Numbered from the stretch's first letter, positions 45,961 to 55,028 are shown. The stretch: 64,000 nt of DNA from Bhargavaea cecembensis (GCF_001619585.1 NZ_LQNT01000001.1:558001-622000), one strand, 5' to 3'. The notes: generated by a model from the sequence alone, not told the origin. Made by a program: numbers and translations.

Positions 45961-46278
45961 TTAGGAAGCGAGACCGTTCAGGAAGGACTCGATCTCCTCT
46001 TTTGTCTTGCGGTCTTTGCTGACGAAGCGGCCTGTCTCTTCGCCTTCACTGAAGGCTACGAAACTAGGGATTCCGTAGACATCCATCTCTCCGCACAGAT
46101 CGATGAATTTGTCACGGTCCACGGAGACGAATGTATACTCAGGATAATCCGCCTCGATCATCGGCATGAACGGATCGACAAAGTGGCAGTCCGGGCACCA
46201 GCCGGCGGTGAACATGAACACCACGCGTTCTTCCTGTTTCAGTTCGTTAAACTGCTCAATCGTTTTTAACTCTTCCAT
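45961..46278 (-). CDS. Thioredoxin family protein
   Basis: A 105-residue thioredoxin-fold protein with the active site WCPDC in FMFTAGWCPDCHFVDPFMP and the cis-Pro loop YGIPSFVAF. It is cytosolic, of the YtpP-like type. AGGGGGAATCTTG precedes the ATG; a TTG one codon earlier is also open. It follows the membrane serine protease gene by 19 bp and is probably cotranscribed with it. Confidence 0.9.
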   Translation of the reverse strand: MEELKTIEQFNELKQEERVVFMFTAGWCPDCHFVDPFMPMIEADYPEYTFVSVDRDKFIDLCGEMDVYGIPSFVAFSEGEETGRFVSKDRKTKEEIESFLNGLAS

Positions 46279-46297
46279 CAAGATTCCCCCTATTGCT

Positions 46298-47758
46298 TCA
46301 CTCGGCGACTGTGACGTCGGACACCTGGAAGAAGCCGTTGCTGTCGATGATGACCTTATAGGCCCGGTTCACTTCGTTCTCGTTGACCGTTCCGTCAGGT
46401 GCAGTTGTTTTTTCTGTTTCTGTCGAATGCACAATTGCATGATCATCAAAGATCTCCACAGACGTGACTTCCTGGCCGGCCAGTTCATACTTGATGCCGC
46501 TGCCGGACAGCTCATTCGCCTCTGTTGTCAGTTTATCATAGGCCGGGCTTTCCGGCTGGACAAGATCCGCGACCCAGAAGAAATCAGCGGCATCTTTCAT
46601 GAGCGTCTGGAAGTGGCCAAAGCTGAGAATGAAGTTCTCAAGAGCGATTTCGTTGAATGTGTCGCCTTCCCATCCGCCTTCGAACTGATCATCCTCAGGA
46701 GATGCGGCTCCGCCCTCAAACTCATCATACGTACCGAAGACACCTGCGACCTGATCTGGAGACATCGGATTTGCCGCCCACTGATCCAGCAGTCCGGTCA
46801 TGCTGTATAAAGGAATGGCAAAGCCCACAAGGCTGTTGTCCTGCATGACGAGGGAGTTAATGCCGACCACCTTGCCTGTCTTGGCATCAATCAGCGGGCC
46901 TCCGCTGTTCCCTCTTTCGATCCGTGCATTGATCTGATAAATATTTTCATAGATGAACCCCAATTCAAGGTTCTGGTCATGAGCAGTCAGCTTTCCGGTC
47001 GTGACTGTATTGGAAAGACCGTGCGGGCTGCCGATGGCGATCACTTCCGCCCCGATCGGTGTCACGCCTGATTCCAATTGGAAAGGCTCGATGTCTGCGT
47101 AGTCATCCACTTTAATCAATGCCACGTCCGAGCGGTCCGAGATGCCAACCACCCGTCCCTGGGATTCTTTCCCGTCGCTGTTCCGGACCGTGACATCGGT
47201 AAAGCCGCTCACGACGTGAGCATTTGTCGCAATCAGCCCGCCTTCTTTATAGAGGAAACCCGAACCGATATTATCATCGGTCAGGATCGTGAAAACCTTC
47301 GGAAGGGACTCTTTGATGATTTGCTGGACGTCCCGCTCCTGTCCGGCAATCTTCTCGGGAAGAATAATCGCTTCCTGCGCGACGGCATTGTCTTCCTGGA
47401 TCGCGCGTTCTACCGTCCCCTCACTGACAACCGGCTCTTCGGCTTGCTCTTCCGCGGCCTCCTGTTCTTCCTCCGCCGCCTCTTCCGGCTGTTCCTCTTC
47501 CTCCTTGATCACGTCGGCTTCATCCGTCTCCGGCAGGATCTCTTCCTCCGGTGCAATCGGCTCTTCGGCAGCTTCTTCCTCACCCAAAAATTGGAGCGCT
47601 CCAAATGTGCCGCCCGTCAGGATGAACAGTGCCGCGACCGTGCCGGCGATGATTCCTTTTCTTTTCTTTTTTCGCTTGCCCCGTGTAAGCCGTTCTCCGC
47701 ATTCTGGGCAAGTTCCTTCAAATTGATCCGATTGATGTCCACAATTTGGGCATTTCAT
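46298..47758 (-). CDS. Zinc-ribbon, membrane-anchored trypsin-like serine protease
   Basis: The 486-residue protein has, in order, an N-terminal zinc ribbon (CPNCGHQSDQFEGTCPECGE), a basic stretch (RGKRKKKRKG), one TM helix (about 35-57), a long Glu/Ala-rich linker (about 60-120), an HtrA/trypsin-like domain with triad His in IATNAHVVSGF, Asp in DRSDVALIKVDD and Ser in RGNSGGPLID, and a C-terminal region (about 370-486) of unknown fold. No PDZ domain is visible. The protease faces outside with the ribbon inside. CGGAGTGAACAA precedes the ATG. Confidence 0.88.
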   Translation of the reverse strand: MKCPNCGHQSDQFEGTCPECGERLTRGKRKKKRKGIIAGTVAALFILTGGTFGALQFLGEEEAAEEPIAPEEEILPETDEADVIKEEEEQPEEAAEEEQEAAEEQAEEPVVSEGTVERAIQEDNAVAQEAIILPEKIAGQERDVQQIIKESLPKVFTILTDDNIGSGFLYKEGGLIATNAHVVSGFTDVTVRNSDGKESQGRVVGISDRSDVALIKVDDYADIEPFQLESGVTPIGAEVIAIGSPHGLSNTVTTGKLTAHDQNLELGFIYENIYQINARIERGNSGGPLIDAKTGKVVGINSLVMQDNSLVGFAIPLYSMTGLLDQWAANPMSPDQVAGVFGTYDEFEGGAASPEDDQFEGGWEGDTFNEIALENFILSFGHFQTLMKDAADFFWVADLVQPESPAYDKLTTEANELSGSGIKYELAGQEVTSVEIFDDHAIVHSTETEKTTAPDGTVNENEVNRAYKVIIDSNGFFQVSDVTVAE

Positions 47759-47936
47759 TGTTTGTTCACTCCGTCCACTGGTGGATATGTAACGTCTGAT
47801 TGACGTAAAATACGACATTTAACCATCATTCTATCACGCTTGAAGGAAGAGAGGCACACGAAAATAGATTCAATTTCAATTCTCGCCGCAATACCCGCCG
47901 TCGGGTATACTGGGAACTGACAAAGGGGTGGTATTC

Positions 47937-48716
47937 ATGTGCCTGGTATTGTTTAATCACGGCGAGCATCCGGTTTACCCGCTGATCGTTGCGGCCAACC
48001 GGGATGAGTTTTACGACCGGCCGGCTGCACCGGCCCATGTATGGGAACAACCGGAAGGGCTTGTCGCCGGCAAGGACCTGACCGGCGGCGGCACCTGGCT
48101 CGGACTGACTCATTCAGGCCGGTTCGCGGCCCTGACGAATGTCCGGAAGCCGGCTGTGCCCCCTCCTCCGGGTGCCCGGTCCAGAGGCGGCATCGTAACA
48201 GACCTTCTTGATGATTCGGTCCCGATGGAAAAGACTCTGGAACGTCTCTCCGAAAGTGCAGATCAGTATGACCTGTATAATGTCATCGCCGGGACACCGG
48301 GCCGTCTGATGTATGAGACGAACCAGGCTCCGGGAAGTTTCAGGGAGATTCCGCCCGGCACGCATGGCCTCAGCAACGCCATGCTGGACACGCCGTGGCC
48401 CAAGGTCCAGCAGGGGGTCGAGCGTCTGTCACGGATCGTGGAAGATGTGTGTCCGATTGATCCGGATGGTCTCTTTGAAATCTTGAGCGAAGCGGAGCCG
48501 TTCCCGGATCACCGTCTTCCTGAAACTGGTGTGGGACCGGAACTGGAGCGCTCGCTTTCCCCACTTTTTATCCGCATGAGCGGATATGGCACCAGGTGCC
48601 AGACCGTGATTCTGGTCGACCGTGACGGCCGTGCCACATTTATCGAACGCAGCTTTGCAGAAGGCAAATTCATGAACGAAGAACGTTTCACTTTCCAGAT
48701 TCGGAAAACAGTCTGA
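47937..48716 (+). CDS. NRDE (TANGO2-like) family protein
   Basis: The 259-residue protein starts MCLVLF and contains IVAANRDEFYDRP, the NRDE motif, GTWLGLT and SRGGIVTDLL. The Cys directly after Met could act as an N-terminal nucleophile once Met is removed. The eukaryotic relative TANGO2 is linked to heme/lipid handling; the bacterial function is unknown. AAGGGGTGGTATTC precedes the ATG. Confidence 0.9.
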   Translation: MCLVLFNHGEHPVYPLIVAANRDEFYDRPAAPAHVWEQPEGLVAGKDLTGGGTWLGLTHSGRFAALTNVRKPAVPPPPGARSRGGIVTDLLDDSVPMEKTLERLSESADQYDLYNVIAGTPGRLMYETNQAPGSFREIPPGTHGLSNAMLDTPWPKVQQGVERLSRIVEDVCPIDPDGLFEILSEAEPFPDHRLPETGVGPELERSLSPLFIRMSGYGTRCQTVILVDRDGRATFIERSFAEGKFMNEERFTFQIRKTV

Positions 48717-48728
48717 TGCGGACATATA

Positions 48729-48765
48729 AAAACCGGCAGCCCCTGTGCGGGACTGCCGGTTTTTT
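48729..48765 (+). terminator. Terminator of the NRDE gene
   Basis: AACCGGCAG pairs with CTGCCGGTT, followed by TTTTAC. It abuts the stop of the convergent 40-residue ORF. Confidence 0.85.
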
Positions 48766-48886
48766 ACATCATCGCTTCGAGTAGGACAACAATCACGATG
48801 ACCGCAAGCGCGATCCAGAACGCCGCCCATTCCGGCTTATCCGTATCATACGGATACGGACGGCTGTCCTGAAATTGATTGGCCAA
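48764..48886 (-). CDS. 40-residue single-TM small protein
   Basis: AGGAGGG precedes a TTG start and a frame encoding MANQFQDSRPYPYDTDKPEW and then a hydrophobic helix AAFWIALAVIVIVVLLEAMM. It is a tail-anchored-like microprotein with a polar N-terminus. It is convergent with the NRDE gene. Function is unknown. Confidence 0.65.
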   Translation of the reverse strand: MANQFQDSRPYPYDTDKPEWAAFWIALAVIVIVVLLEAMM

Positions 48887-48979
48887 TGCGGATCCCTCCT
48901 GTCTGCCCGACTTGTGCGTCTGAACTTATGATTCCCAAGACGCGCCCTGCCGAAACAGCTCATTAAAGGGTTCCATCAT

Positions 48980-49744
48980 TTATTGGGCCGTATAGCCGCC
49001 ATCCAGCACGACCGCCTGACCGGTCATGCCTTTGGCATCATCGCTTGCGATGTATTTTGAAAGCGAAACGATTTCGCCGATTTCAATCAGGCGTTTTTGC
49101 GGAATGAGCGGATAAAGCACTTCGCCCAGGACTTCCTCCACCGAGACACCCCTTGTCTTGGCAAGGTCGCCCATCTGATTTCTGACAAGTTCCGTATCGA
49201 TATAGCCCGGGCAGATCGCATTGACGGTGATTCCGTCCTGAGCGGTTTCGAGCGCGGCAACCTTGGTCAGTCCAATGACACCATGCTTCGCGGAATTGTA
49301 GGCTGCTTTTCCGGCAAATCCGATCAGGCCATTGATGGACGCCATATTGATGATGCGGCCCCAGCCCTGCTTTTTCATATGAGGCAGCGCATGCTTGGTT
49401 GCCATGAACGGGCCGACCAGCATGATGTCAATGAGCTGGCGGTATTTTTCCGTCGGGAAGTCTTCAAGATCCGCCACGTGCTGCATTCCGGCGTTATTGA
49501 TCAGAATATCAATTCTTCCGAAACGCTCCAGCGTAAAGTCAATCGTCCGGATGACATCTTTCTCTTTCGTGACATCACAGGCAATGCCTTCGGCGTTTTC
49601 ACCCAGTGTTGCCGCCGCCTGTTTGACTCCCTCTTCATTCATATCAGAAAGGACGACTTTCGCCCCTGCTTCAGAGAATCCCTTCGCAATCTCGAATCCG
49701 ATTCCCCGTGCTGCTCCAGTAATCAGCAATACTTTTCCTTCCAT
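48980..49744 (-). CDS. 3-hydroxybutyrate dehydrogenase-like SDR
   Basis: The 254-residue short-chain dehydrogenase has LLITGAARGIGFEIAKGFSE (NAD site TGxxxGIG), NNAG, and the catalytic YxxxK as YNSAKHG. The segments MQHVADLEDFPTEKYRQLID, HALPHMKKQGWGRIINMAS and QKRLIEIGEIVSLSKYIASD are close to bacterial D-3-hydroxybutyrate dehydrogenases. AAGGGGGATACAGAG precedes the ATG. It is the last dehydrogenase of the cluster. Confidence 0.88.
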   Translation of the reverse strand: MEGKVLLITGAARGIGFEIAKGFSEAGAKVVLSDMNEEGVKQAAATLGENAEGIACDVTKEKDVIRTIDFTLERFGRIDILINNAGMQHVADLEDFPTEKYRQLIDIMLVGPFMATKHALPHMKKQGWGRIINMASINGLIGFAGKAAYNSAKHGVIGLTKVAALETAQDGITVNAICPGYIDTELVRNQMGDLAKTRGVSVEEVLGEVLYPLIPQKRLIEIGEIVSLSKYIASDDAKGMTGQAVVLDGGYTAQ

Positions 49745-49757
49745 CTCTGTATCCCCC

Positions 49758-50396
49758 TTATTTCGTAACTGTCCCGATAAACTCCTCGAACCGTCCCCGG
49801 TCATCGAGGCGCCTGTTGCAGGCCATGCTGTCAGTGCAGATATAATTGCCTCGCTTTGTATAGGTCTCGCCTCCGGCATGGCGGGTTTCGGTCAGAAACA
49901 ATCCGGTCTCATCGATCCCGTTGCAGATCGAACAGACCCCTTTCTTGCCGGAAGGGCGGAATTGGCCGAAAAGAGCTGTAAGTCCGTCACCTTCCTCGAA
50001 CACGATATACTTCCGGTTCGTGCCGGGATCGTTCCAGCCGAGATAGGTGAGTTCTTTGCGGACCGCTTCCGAGAACTTCGGCATGCGCAAATTCTTTACT
50101 TTCGGGAACAACTTCCTCACATCCCGGTCTGTCACTTCAGCCATCGGCCTGACAAAAGGGAGAAGCTGTTCCCTGAACCGATCATAATCCTCGCGCTCTC
50201 TGATGTTTCCCATTGTCCGGATGACTTCCGCCAATTCGTCCGGTACATCGGATGCAGATTGCTCTGCGCGCTCGACAGCCATCATGCTGACTGCTGCAAG
50301 CACATCTTCATCGTTGGCGTTCATATTTCCATTCATGACAGTACGGGCCTGCCGGAGAATAAAATGATAGTCACTGCTTGTTATGAATTCCTGCAA
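49758..50396 (-). CDS. FusB/FusC-family EF-G-binding protein
   Basis: The 212-residue protein has the FusB family layout: a helical N-terminal domain and a C-terminal four-Cys zinc finger with GVCSICNGIDETGLFL and RGNYICTDSMACNRRL. KLFPKVKNLRMPKF and YLGWNDPGTNRKYIVFEE also match. FusB binds EF-G and frees stalled EF-G-ribosome-fusidic acid complexes; chromosomal homologues exist in many Bacillota. The TTG start is 8 nt from GGAAGGGG. It lies inside a dehydrogenase cluster with no obvious functional link. Confidence 0.88.
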   Translation of the reverse strand: MQEFITSSDYHFILRQARTVMNGNMNANDEDVLAAVSMMAVERAEQSASDVPDELAEVIRTMGNIREREDYDRFREQLLPFVRPMAEVTDRDVRKLFPKVKNLRMPKFSEAVRKELTYLGWNDPGTNRKYIVFEEGDGLTALFGQFRPSGKKGVCSICNGIDETGLFLTETRHAGGETYTKRGNYICTDSMACNRRLDDRGRFEEFIGTVTK

Positions 50397-50450
50397 AAAG
50401 AACACCCCTTCCTATGGAAAAGTGTACACATTCACAGGCGTTTTGTCCGG

Positions 50451-51215
50451 TCAGATGGCCGTCCAGCCGCCATCGACCTTAATCGTGTCCCCCGTCACAA
50501 AAGAGGACATGGCTGATGCGAGGAACAGCACCGCTCCGTTGACATCTTCCGGTTTCGACGGATGCCCCAAGAGAATCCGGCTCCGGATTTCTTCCATAAA
50601 TGCGGGATCTTCCATCATTCCGCTTGTCATCTCCGTTTCCACGAAGGTTGGAGCGACCGCATTGACGTTAATCCGGTGAGGTGCCCATTCGACCGCTAGG
50701 GCTTTTGTCAGCTGGACAAGCCCGCCTTTGCTCGAACAATAGGCAGCCCGGTTGTAATAGCCGACGAAAGCCATCTGGGAGGCGATATTGATGATTTTTC
50801 CGCCGCCCTGCCGCTGCATATGCCTGCCGGCAGCCTGGCACATGAAAAATGCCGACTTCAGATTCAGATCCAGCACCTTGTCCCAGTCATCTTCAGTCAC
50901 TTCAAAGGCCGGTTTCGCAATGTTGATGCCCGCGTTGTTGACGAGGACATCAATGGAGCCGTACCGTTCGGCTGTCATATCCGCTACACGGCGGGTTTCT
51001 TTGATGTCGGACAGGTCTGCCTGGATCGCGCTGCTGTCGGAGCTCTTGAGCAACATTTCCTTCCGTGTTGATTCAAGGGAATCAAGATTCCGTCCGACAA
51101 TGGTGACGTTTGCGCCAAGATCTGCAAACGCAAGGGCGATCGATCGGCCGATCCCTTTGCTGCCCCCTGTGACGAGGACGGACTTTCCCTCCAGGTCTCC
51201 AAAATGATTATTCAT
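50451..51215 (-). CDS. Short-chain dehydrogenase (gluconate 5-dehydrogenase-like)
   Basis: This 254-residue SDR has VLVTGGSKGIGRSIALAFAD, NNAGINIAKPAFEVTEDDWD, and the catalytic YCSSKGG. The C-terminal VTGDTIKVDGGWTAI is standard. The closest recalled group is gluconate 5-dehydrogenase/glucose dehydrogenase-like. It starts 5 bp after the upstream 3-hydroxyacyl-CoA-type dehydrogenase gene, so the two are cotranscribed. The second in-frame ATG is used because AAAGGATGAGAGGG spaces well. Confidence 0.85.
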   Translation of the reverse strand: MNNHFGDLEGKSVLVTGGSKGIGRSIALAFADLGANVTIVGRNLDSLESTRKEMLLKSSDSSAIQADLSDIKETRRVADMTAERYGSIDVLVNNAGINIAKPAFEVTEDDWDKVLDLNLKSAFFMCQAAGRHMQRQGGGKIINIASQMAFVGYYNRAAYCSSKGGLVQLTKALAVEWAPHRINVNAVAPTFVETEMTSGMMEDPAFMEEIRSRILLGHPSKPEDVNGAVLFLASAMSSFVTGDTIKVDGGWTAI

Positions 51216-51220
51216 CCCTC

Positions 51221-52156
51221 TCATCCTTTCCGTTCGTCGTCTTTTAGGAAGCGGATCAGCATGTTTTCCCGTTCGGCGCTTACTTCTTCACCTCGGCTGC
51301 CGCTCCAATCGTAAAAACCTTCGCCGGACTTCACACCAAGTTTTCCGGAGCCTACCAGTGAGTCCAGTGTCTCGCCCGAGGATTGCAGCGTGCTCAAGTC
51401 ACTGAACAGATAATCCGAGATGGACTTGAACACATCCAGGCCTCCGAAATCTGCGGACATGAGCGGTCCCGTAACAGGCAGGCGCCTGCCGATGCTGTAG
51501 GTGACGGCTGCGTCAATATCTTCTTTGTCGGCTACGCCTGCATCGAGCAAGGCCTGCGCCTCCCTGAACAGCGCATATTGTAGACGGTTCCCGATGAACC
51601 CCTGAATCTCCTGCTTTACGACAATCGGCTTTTTCTCCATCTCCTGCAGCAGATCCATGGCACGCTCTCTTGTGCTGTCGGACGTTTGCTTGCCTCCCAC
51701 CACTTCCACCAGAGGAATTAGATGTGCCGGATTCCAGAAATGGGTCACGATAAATCGCTCGGGATGACGCAGGCCAGCGGCAAGGTCAGACGGCTGAAGG
51801 CCGGATGTGTTGCTGGCAAGTACGGTATCCGTTCCGATCAGCTCTTCCAGCCGGGCGTAAAACGTTTGCTTCAGCTCCAGATTTTCTGGTATGGCTTCTA
51901 TGACGAAAGTTGCCCCGTCGACCACCGTCTCCAGCTGATCTGAAATGATGATCCTGTTCCGGATGGCAGCCGATTCCTCCATGCTGAACAGGCCATTCTC
52001 AGCCATGGTACGGAGTTTCTGCAAGATGCCCTGTTCCGCTCTTCGGATATCTTCTTCATTTGTTCCATACATCCTGACGTCCATTCCACGCCATGCCGCA
52101 TTCAGCGCAATCGAGTGCCCCATTGTACCGCTGCCAATGACCGATAATGTTTCCAT
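51221..52156 (-). CDS. 3-hydroxyacyl-CoA dehydrogenase family NAD enzyme
   Basis: The 311-residue protein has the NAD-binding start LSVIGSGTMGHSIALNAAWRG, the catalytic-region motifs IEAIPENLELKQTFYARLEE, SNTSGLQPSDLA, HFWNPAHLIPLVEVV and QGFIGNRLQYALFREAQALL, and a C-terminal GEGFYDW. The HFWNPA variant and length suit the L-gulonate 3-dehydrogenase/carnitine dehydrogenase-like group more than fatty acid HBDH. Substrate is unproven. AAGGGATTGAATGG precedes the ATG. Confidence 0.85.
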   Translation of the reverse strand: METLSVIGSGTMGHSIALNAAWRGMDVRMYGTNEEDIRRAEQGILQKLRTMAENGLFSMEESAAIRNRIIISDQLETVVDGATFVIEAIPENLELKQTFYARLEELIGTDTVLASNTSGLQPSDLAAGLRHPERFIVTHFWNPAHLIPLVEVVGGKQTSDSTRERAMDLLQEMEKKPIVVKQEIQGFIGNRLQYALFREAQALLDAGVADKEDIDAAVTYSIGRRLPVTGPLMSADFGGLDVFKSISDYLFSDLSTLQSSGETLDSLVGSGKLGVKSGEGFYDWSGSRGEEVSAERENMLIRFLKDDERKG

Positions 52157-52192
52157 TCCATTCAATCCCTTCATTAAATAGTCCATTTAATC

Positions 52193-52227
52193 AAACAACC
52201 CCCGGCAGCAAAAGATGCTGCCGGGGG
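52193..52227 (-). terminator. Hairpin terminator after the GntP permease gene
   Basis: CCCCCGGCAGCA pairs with TGCTGCCGGGGG around AAAGA; the minus-strand transcript continues TTGTTTGATT. It separates hisD-gntP from the downstream dehydrogenases, so the latter may be less expressed or have their own promoter. Confidence 0.8.
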
Positions 52228-52232
52228 ATCTA

Positions 52233-53552
52233 TCAGATTCCCAGTCCAAGTGAGAACAGGATGACGGCAAGTGCTGCACCGATGAGCGGTACAATGACCG
52301 TCATGGCACCCATGGCCGGATAAGCATCCTTGTGGGTCTCGCCGGCAATCGAACGGATTGTCGTGACGGTGTAGCCGCCGTGCGGCAGAGAGTCAAGCGA
52401 TCCGGAAGAAATGGCAACAGTACGGTGAAGTGCTTCCGCGTTGACGCCCATATCCAGATAGTGAGGGGCGAGAAGCGGCAATGCGATGGCCTGTCCGCCG
52501 GAAGATGACCCGGTCAGACCTGCGATGATGCCGACCGCGACTGCACCGCCGATCAGCGGGCTGCCCGGTATGCTGGTGATCGCATCTACAGCGGTGGCAA
52601 ATGCCGGTGTGGTCTTGACCACACCGCCGAAACCGACGACAGCAGCAGTATTTGCAATGGCTACGATCGCGCCGAGTGTTCCTTCAGAGACTGCGTTCCC
52701 GAAGTTTCTGAAATACCTGCGGTTCAACAGGTAGGTTGCAATTACCCCGCCCGACAGCGCAATGATCAGCGCGGATGTACCCAGGGAATCGTGGAACCCA
52801 AAGGAAACAAACAGTACGACGAGAAGTGGAATGAGACTGAGGAACGGATGCGGAAGCTCGTCCCGTTCTTCCCTGTGATCCGACTCCCTCTCGATGAAAT
52901 GTTCACCGTTTGCAACTGCCTTGCGGATCATCTTGCGGAGCCACCAATAACCGAAGACCATCATGAAGACGGCGACAATCAGACTGACTTCCCATCCTGC
53001 GAGTGGTGATGTGCCAAGAAACTCAATTGGAATCCAGTTTTGAATTTCCGGGGAACCCGCAGATGTCATCGTGAACGTTGTCGATCCGAAAGCAAGTGCC
53101 GCCGGAATAAATCTGCGTGGCAGATCTGCTTCTTTAAAGAGGCTGACCGCCATCGGGTATACCGAGAAAGCAACAACGAAGAGGCTGACCCCTCCGTACG
53201 TGAGGACTGCACAAGCCGCGACGACCGCAAGAACGGCCTGTTTCATCCCCAGCTTGTCTACGATCCATTTGGATACCGCATCAGCGGCACCGCTGTCTTC
53301 CATGACCTTACCGAAAATCGCTCCTGCCAGGAACATCAGATACCAGGACATGATGAACCCCGAGAATCCTTCCATATATCCTGTCAGGAAGTTGGCCGCC
53401 CCTTCCTCAGCAAGCTGCGGGAAGAGAGGCAGGCCGTTCATCAGTGCAACAAACAGCGCCGATAGCGGCGCGACGATCAAAAGGTTCATTCCGCGCATCG
53501 TCAACCAGATGAGCAGAATCAGGCCCCCGATCATACCAATCATTCCGAGCAT
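52233..53552 (-). CDS. GntP family permease
   Basis: This 439-residue, about 12-TM permease contains WLTMRGMNLLIVAPLSALFV, GGVSLFVVAFSVYPMAVSLF, FGSTTFTMTSAGSPEIQNWI and the C-terminal LPHGGYTVTTIRSIAGETHK, typical of GntP/CitM-like organic acid transporters. It probably imports a hydroxy acid or sugar acid fed to the neighbouring dehydrogenases. The ATG is 8 nt from GGGGGA; a TTG two codons earlier is less likely. Confidence 0.88.
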   Translation of the reverse strand: MLGMIGMIGGLILLIWLTMRGMNLLIVAPLSALFVALMNGLPLFPQLAEEGAANFLTGYMEGFSGFIMSWYLMFLAGAIFGKVMEDSGAADAVSKWIVDKLGMKQAVLAVVAACAVLTYGGVSLFVVAFSVYPMAVSLFKEADLPRRFIPAALAFGSTTFTMTSAGSPEIQNWIPIEFLGTSPLAGWEVSLIVAVFMMVFGYWWLRKMIRKAVANGEHFIERESDHREERDELPHPFLSLIPLLVVLFVSFGFHDSLGTSALIIALSGGVIATYLLNRRYFRNFGNAVSEGTLGAIVAIANTAAVVGFGGVVKTTPAFATAVDAITSIPGSPLIGGAVAVGIIAGLTGSSSGGQAIALPLLAPHYLDMGVNAEALHRTVAISSGSLDSLPHGGYTVTTIRSIAGETHKDAYPAMGAMTVIVPLIGAALAVILFSLGLGI

Positions 53553-53622
53553 GAACAAATCCCCCTAATTATGTATCCCGGCCGCCGGGACATCATGACC
53601 CGGGACCGGAAAAATGTGAATT

Positions 53623-54906
53623 TTAGTCTTTCTTTTGATCGCCGTACCTGCGGACTCTGAGCAGGGCCTGCTCTGCATGTCCTGCAAAGTTTTCAAGCTG
53701 GCAGAGACGCGCTGCATACTCACCGATGTAGGCGCTGGCTTCAGGCTTCACTTTCTGATACGTGACCGTCTTGATGAACTTTCCGACCCAGAGACCGCCT
53801 GTGTAACGTGCTGCCCCTTTTGTCGGGAGTGTATGGTTAGTTCCGATTACCTTGTCGCCGTAGGCGACGTTGGTTTCAGGACCGAGGAATAGGCAGCCGT
53901 AATTCGTCATGTTTTCGAGGAAGTAATCCGGATCTTCTGTCAGGATTTCGACGTGCTCATAAGCCATCTCATCCGCCACTTCCCGAGCTTCTTCGATCGA
54001 ATCAACGACGATCACCTGACCATAATCGTCCCAGGAAACACGTGCCACATCAGCTGTTGGCAATACTTGGAGCTGGCGCTCGATTTCTTCGAGTGTTTCG
54101 TGTGCCAGTTTTTCGCTTGTCGTCACGAGTGCACCAGGGGAAGTCGGACCGTGCTCACCCTGTCCCAGAAGGTCGGTCGCAATGATTTCCGCATCAGATG
54201 TTTCATCGGCAACGACAAGGGTTTCTGTCGGGCCGGCGAACAGGTCGATGCCGACGCGGCCATACAGTTGACGCTTTGCTTCCGCAACAAATGCATTGCC
54301 CGGTCCTACGATCATATCGACCGATTCGATGGTCTCTGTACCAATTGCCATGGCGCCCATTGCCTGGATGCCACCGAGAAGGTAGATTTCGTCTGCACCG
54401 GCGAGGTGCATCGCAGCAACCGTCGCTTCAGGAATTTCTCCGTTGATCGGTGGTGTGCATGCAATCACACGTTTGACCCCTGCCACTTTGGCTGTGAGTA
54501 CGCTCATGTGGGCCGAGGCAACCATCGGGTAACGGCCGCCCGGGATGTAGCATCCGACGCTGTCGACAGGAATGTTTTTGTGGCCGAGGATGACGCCCGG
54601 GATGTTTTCGACTTCAACATCATGAAGCGAAGCCAGTTGCGCTTCAGCAAACTCACGGATGTTCTTTTGTGCGAACTTGATGTCCTCAATGACTTGTTCA
54701 GGCACGCGGGCAACGATTTCTTCAATCTGCTCTTCACTCAGACGGAACGATTCCGGCTCCCATTTGTCAAAGCGGGCAGACATTTCACGTACAGCTGCAT
54801 CTCCTCGTGATTCGATATCAGAAAGTGCCGCAGCTACCGTTTCAGAAACTTTTGCGTCACTCTGTTTAACTTCTTCAGAGGATTTGCCTTGTTTGATGTA
54901 TTTCAT
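53623..54906 (-). CDS. Histidinol dehydrogenase-family dehydrogenase (catabolic paralogue)
   Basis: The 427-residue protein is HisD-like: [56 protein letters not shown], and [19 protein letters not shown] with conserved zinc-ligand-type residues (GQGEHGP). It is in no his operon; instead it is with a LacI regulator and a GntP permease. Catabolic HisD paralogues such as HpsN oxidise dihydroxypropanesulfonate, so a non-histidine polyol or hydroxy acid substrate is likely. AAAGGAGTCCGACCAT precedes the ATG. Confidence 0.9.
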   Translation of the reverse strand: MKYIKQGKSSEEVKQSDAKVSETVAAALSDIESRGDAAVREMSARFDKWEPESFRLSEEQIEEIVARVPEQVIEDIKFAQKNIREFAEAQLASLHDVEVENIPGVILGHKNIPVDSVGCYIPGGRYPMVASAHMSVLTAKVAGVKRVIACTPPINGEIPEATVAAMHLAGADEIYLLGGIQAMGAMAIGTETIESVDMIVGPGNAFVAEAKRQLYGRVGIDLFAGPTETLVVADETSDAEIIATDLLGQGEHGPTSPGALVTTSEKLAHETLEEIERQLQVLPTADVARVSWDDYGQVIVVDSIEEAREVADEMAYEHVEILTEDPDYFLENMTNYGCLFLGPETNVAYGDKVIGTNHTLPTKGAARYTGGLWVGKFIKTVTYQKVKPEASAYIGEYAARLCQLENFAGHAEQALLRVRRYGDQKKD

Positions 54907-54935
54907 ATGGTCGGACTCCTTTCATTTTCAGGAAA

Positions 54936-54950
54936 TGAATACGTATGCAA
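54936..54950. promoter_or_regulatory. LacI-type operator, copy 1
   Basis: TGAATACGTATGCAA, a near-palindrome TGNATACGTATNCA with central CG, fits LacI/GalR operator geometry. It lies 30 bp before the hisD-like start. Confidence 0.65.
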
Positions 54951-54957
54951 TTAAGGG

Positions 54958-54972
54958 TGAATACGTATGCAA
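54958..54972. promoter_or_regulatory. LacI-type operator, copy 2
   Basis: An identical TGAATACGTATGCAA, 22 bp from copy 1, about two helical turns, suited to cooperative binding by the adjacent LacI-family regulator. Confidence 0.65.
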
Positions 54973-54983
54973 AAGCGCTTTCA
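54968..54983. promoter_or_regulatory. cre-like site
   Basis: TGCAAAAGCGCTTTCA contains the AAAGCGCTTT core of CcpA cre sites and overlaps operator copy 2. One half (TGAAAGCG on the minus strand) is ideal, the other deviates. Confidence 0.45.
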
Positions 54984-55028
54984 AAAAGAACATTACTTAA
55001 AATTATCGGAACAGTCAAGACTGTTTTT

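Noticed and set aside
53623-54906. Biosynthetic histidinol dehydrogenase hisD
   Set aside because: No other his genes nearby; the LacI regulator, GntP permease and operators indicate a catabolic paralogue.
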